From M3007 sp043764095 (GTDB taxonomy: Bacteria; Bacteroidota; Bacteroidia; Chitinophagales; Saprospiraceae): 64,000 nt of DNA. The notes beneath the pieces were generated by a model that saw nothing but the letters and a program-made list of their open reading frames with translations, had not been told where the DNA came from and made no database searches. Made by a program: the position numbers and the translations under genes. The stretch is from NCBI GenBank assembly GCA_043764095.1, contig JAYUKX010000155.1, positions 37,841 through 101,840 on the forward strand, written 5' to 3'. Position 1 is the first letter of the stretch; each line of letters starts with the position of its first letter. Shown one piece after another: positions 63,956-64,000 of the stretch.

Positions 63956-64000
63956 TCAAAAAGTGAGGGTATATTAGTTTCTTTTAGCAATGATTGAGGC

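Noticed and set aside
1..64000. tRNA or rRNA genes
   Set aside because: I looked through intergenic regions for cloverleaf arms and conserved TTCGA loops and found no convincing set.

Overview
The window looks like chromosome of a Bacteroidota bacterium, most likely a Saprospiria-type organism; the phylum is well supported, the family is inference. Evidence for the phylum: a SusC/SusD pair, many secreted proteins ending in type IX secretion (T9SS) sorting domains, Bacteroidota-type -7 boxes (TAnnTTTG), few visible Shine-Dalgarno sequences, a GH92 mannosidase, and Lon, RpoN, LpxK, UppS and MltG of Bacteroidota type. No tRNA, rRNA or CRISPR array was seen.

Layout. 1-7.5 kb is visibly richer in G+C than the rest. 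It holds the 5' part of a BNR-repeat exoprotein, an ECF sigma factor overlapping a membrane-anchored partner, and a giant M60-type metallopeptidase with 210-bp tandem repeats. 7.5-11.3 kb is disturbed: a secreted esterase, a tyrosine-recombinase remnant, and a truncated hemoglobin gene sitting between two copies of the 3' end of a neighbouring gene. 11.3-17.6 kb is a stable block (VWA-type membrane protein, CruF-like carotenoid enzyme overlapping an MlaE-type permease, Lon). 18.6-24.4 kb is an A+T-rich accessory stretch of mostly single + strand genes (PhyH-like dioxygenase, DUF2004-like, NmrA-like reductase with an AraC regulator, phosphodiester glycosidase, VOC protein) and broken genes, separated by recurring junction sequences. 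24.8-29.1 kb is housekeeping (MoxR-DUF58, fumarylacetoacetase, UppS). 29.4-36.7 kb is a polysaccharide-utilisation-type locus: a SusE/F-like secreted protein divergent from SusC-SusD. 37-47 kb carries MltG, RpoN, a VWA/plug-like exoprotein, a phosphatase, a methyltransferase, LpxK and a barrel protein. 47.5-52.4 kb holds a B12-radical SAM/Uma2 pair, a DUF3089 esterase and two pseudogenes. 52.7-55.6 kb is a GH92 mannosidase. 55.9-61.2 kb is a second accessory island (structured RNA, small Cys-rich protein, HxlR/SDR/LigB cluster, Crp-like regulator, hydrolase). 61.4-64 kb has two secreted T9SS cargo proteins and a dispersed repeat.

Functional theme: extracellular polymer attack (M60, GH92, Sus locus, esterases) exported by T9SS, on a genome full of small non-coding repeats: long palindromes, a 13-bp hairpin family with a 52-bp period, a 270-bp two-copy element and 23-bp minisatellites. 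The most intriguing signals are the cassette-like junctions at 20-24 kb (with partial echoes at 52 and 57-59 kb), the gene-tail duplication around the hemoglobin gene, and the structured RNA ahead of a small Cys-rich protein.
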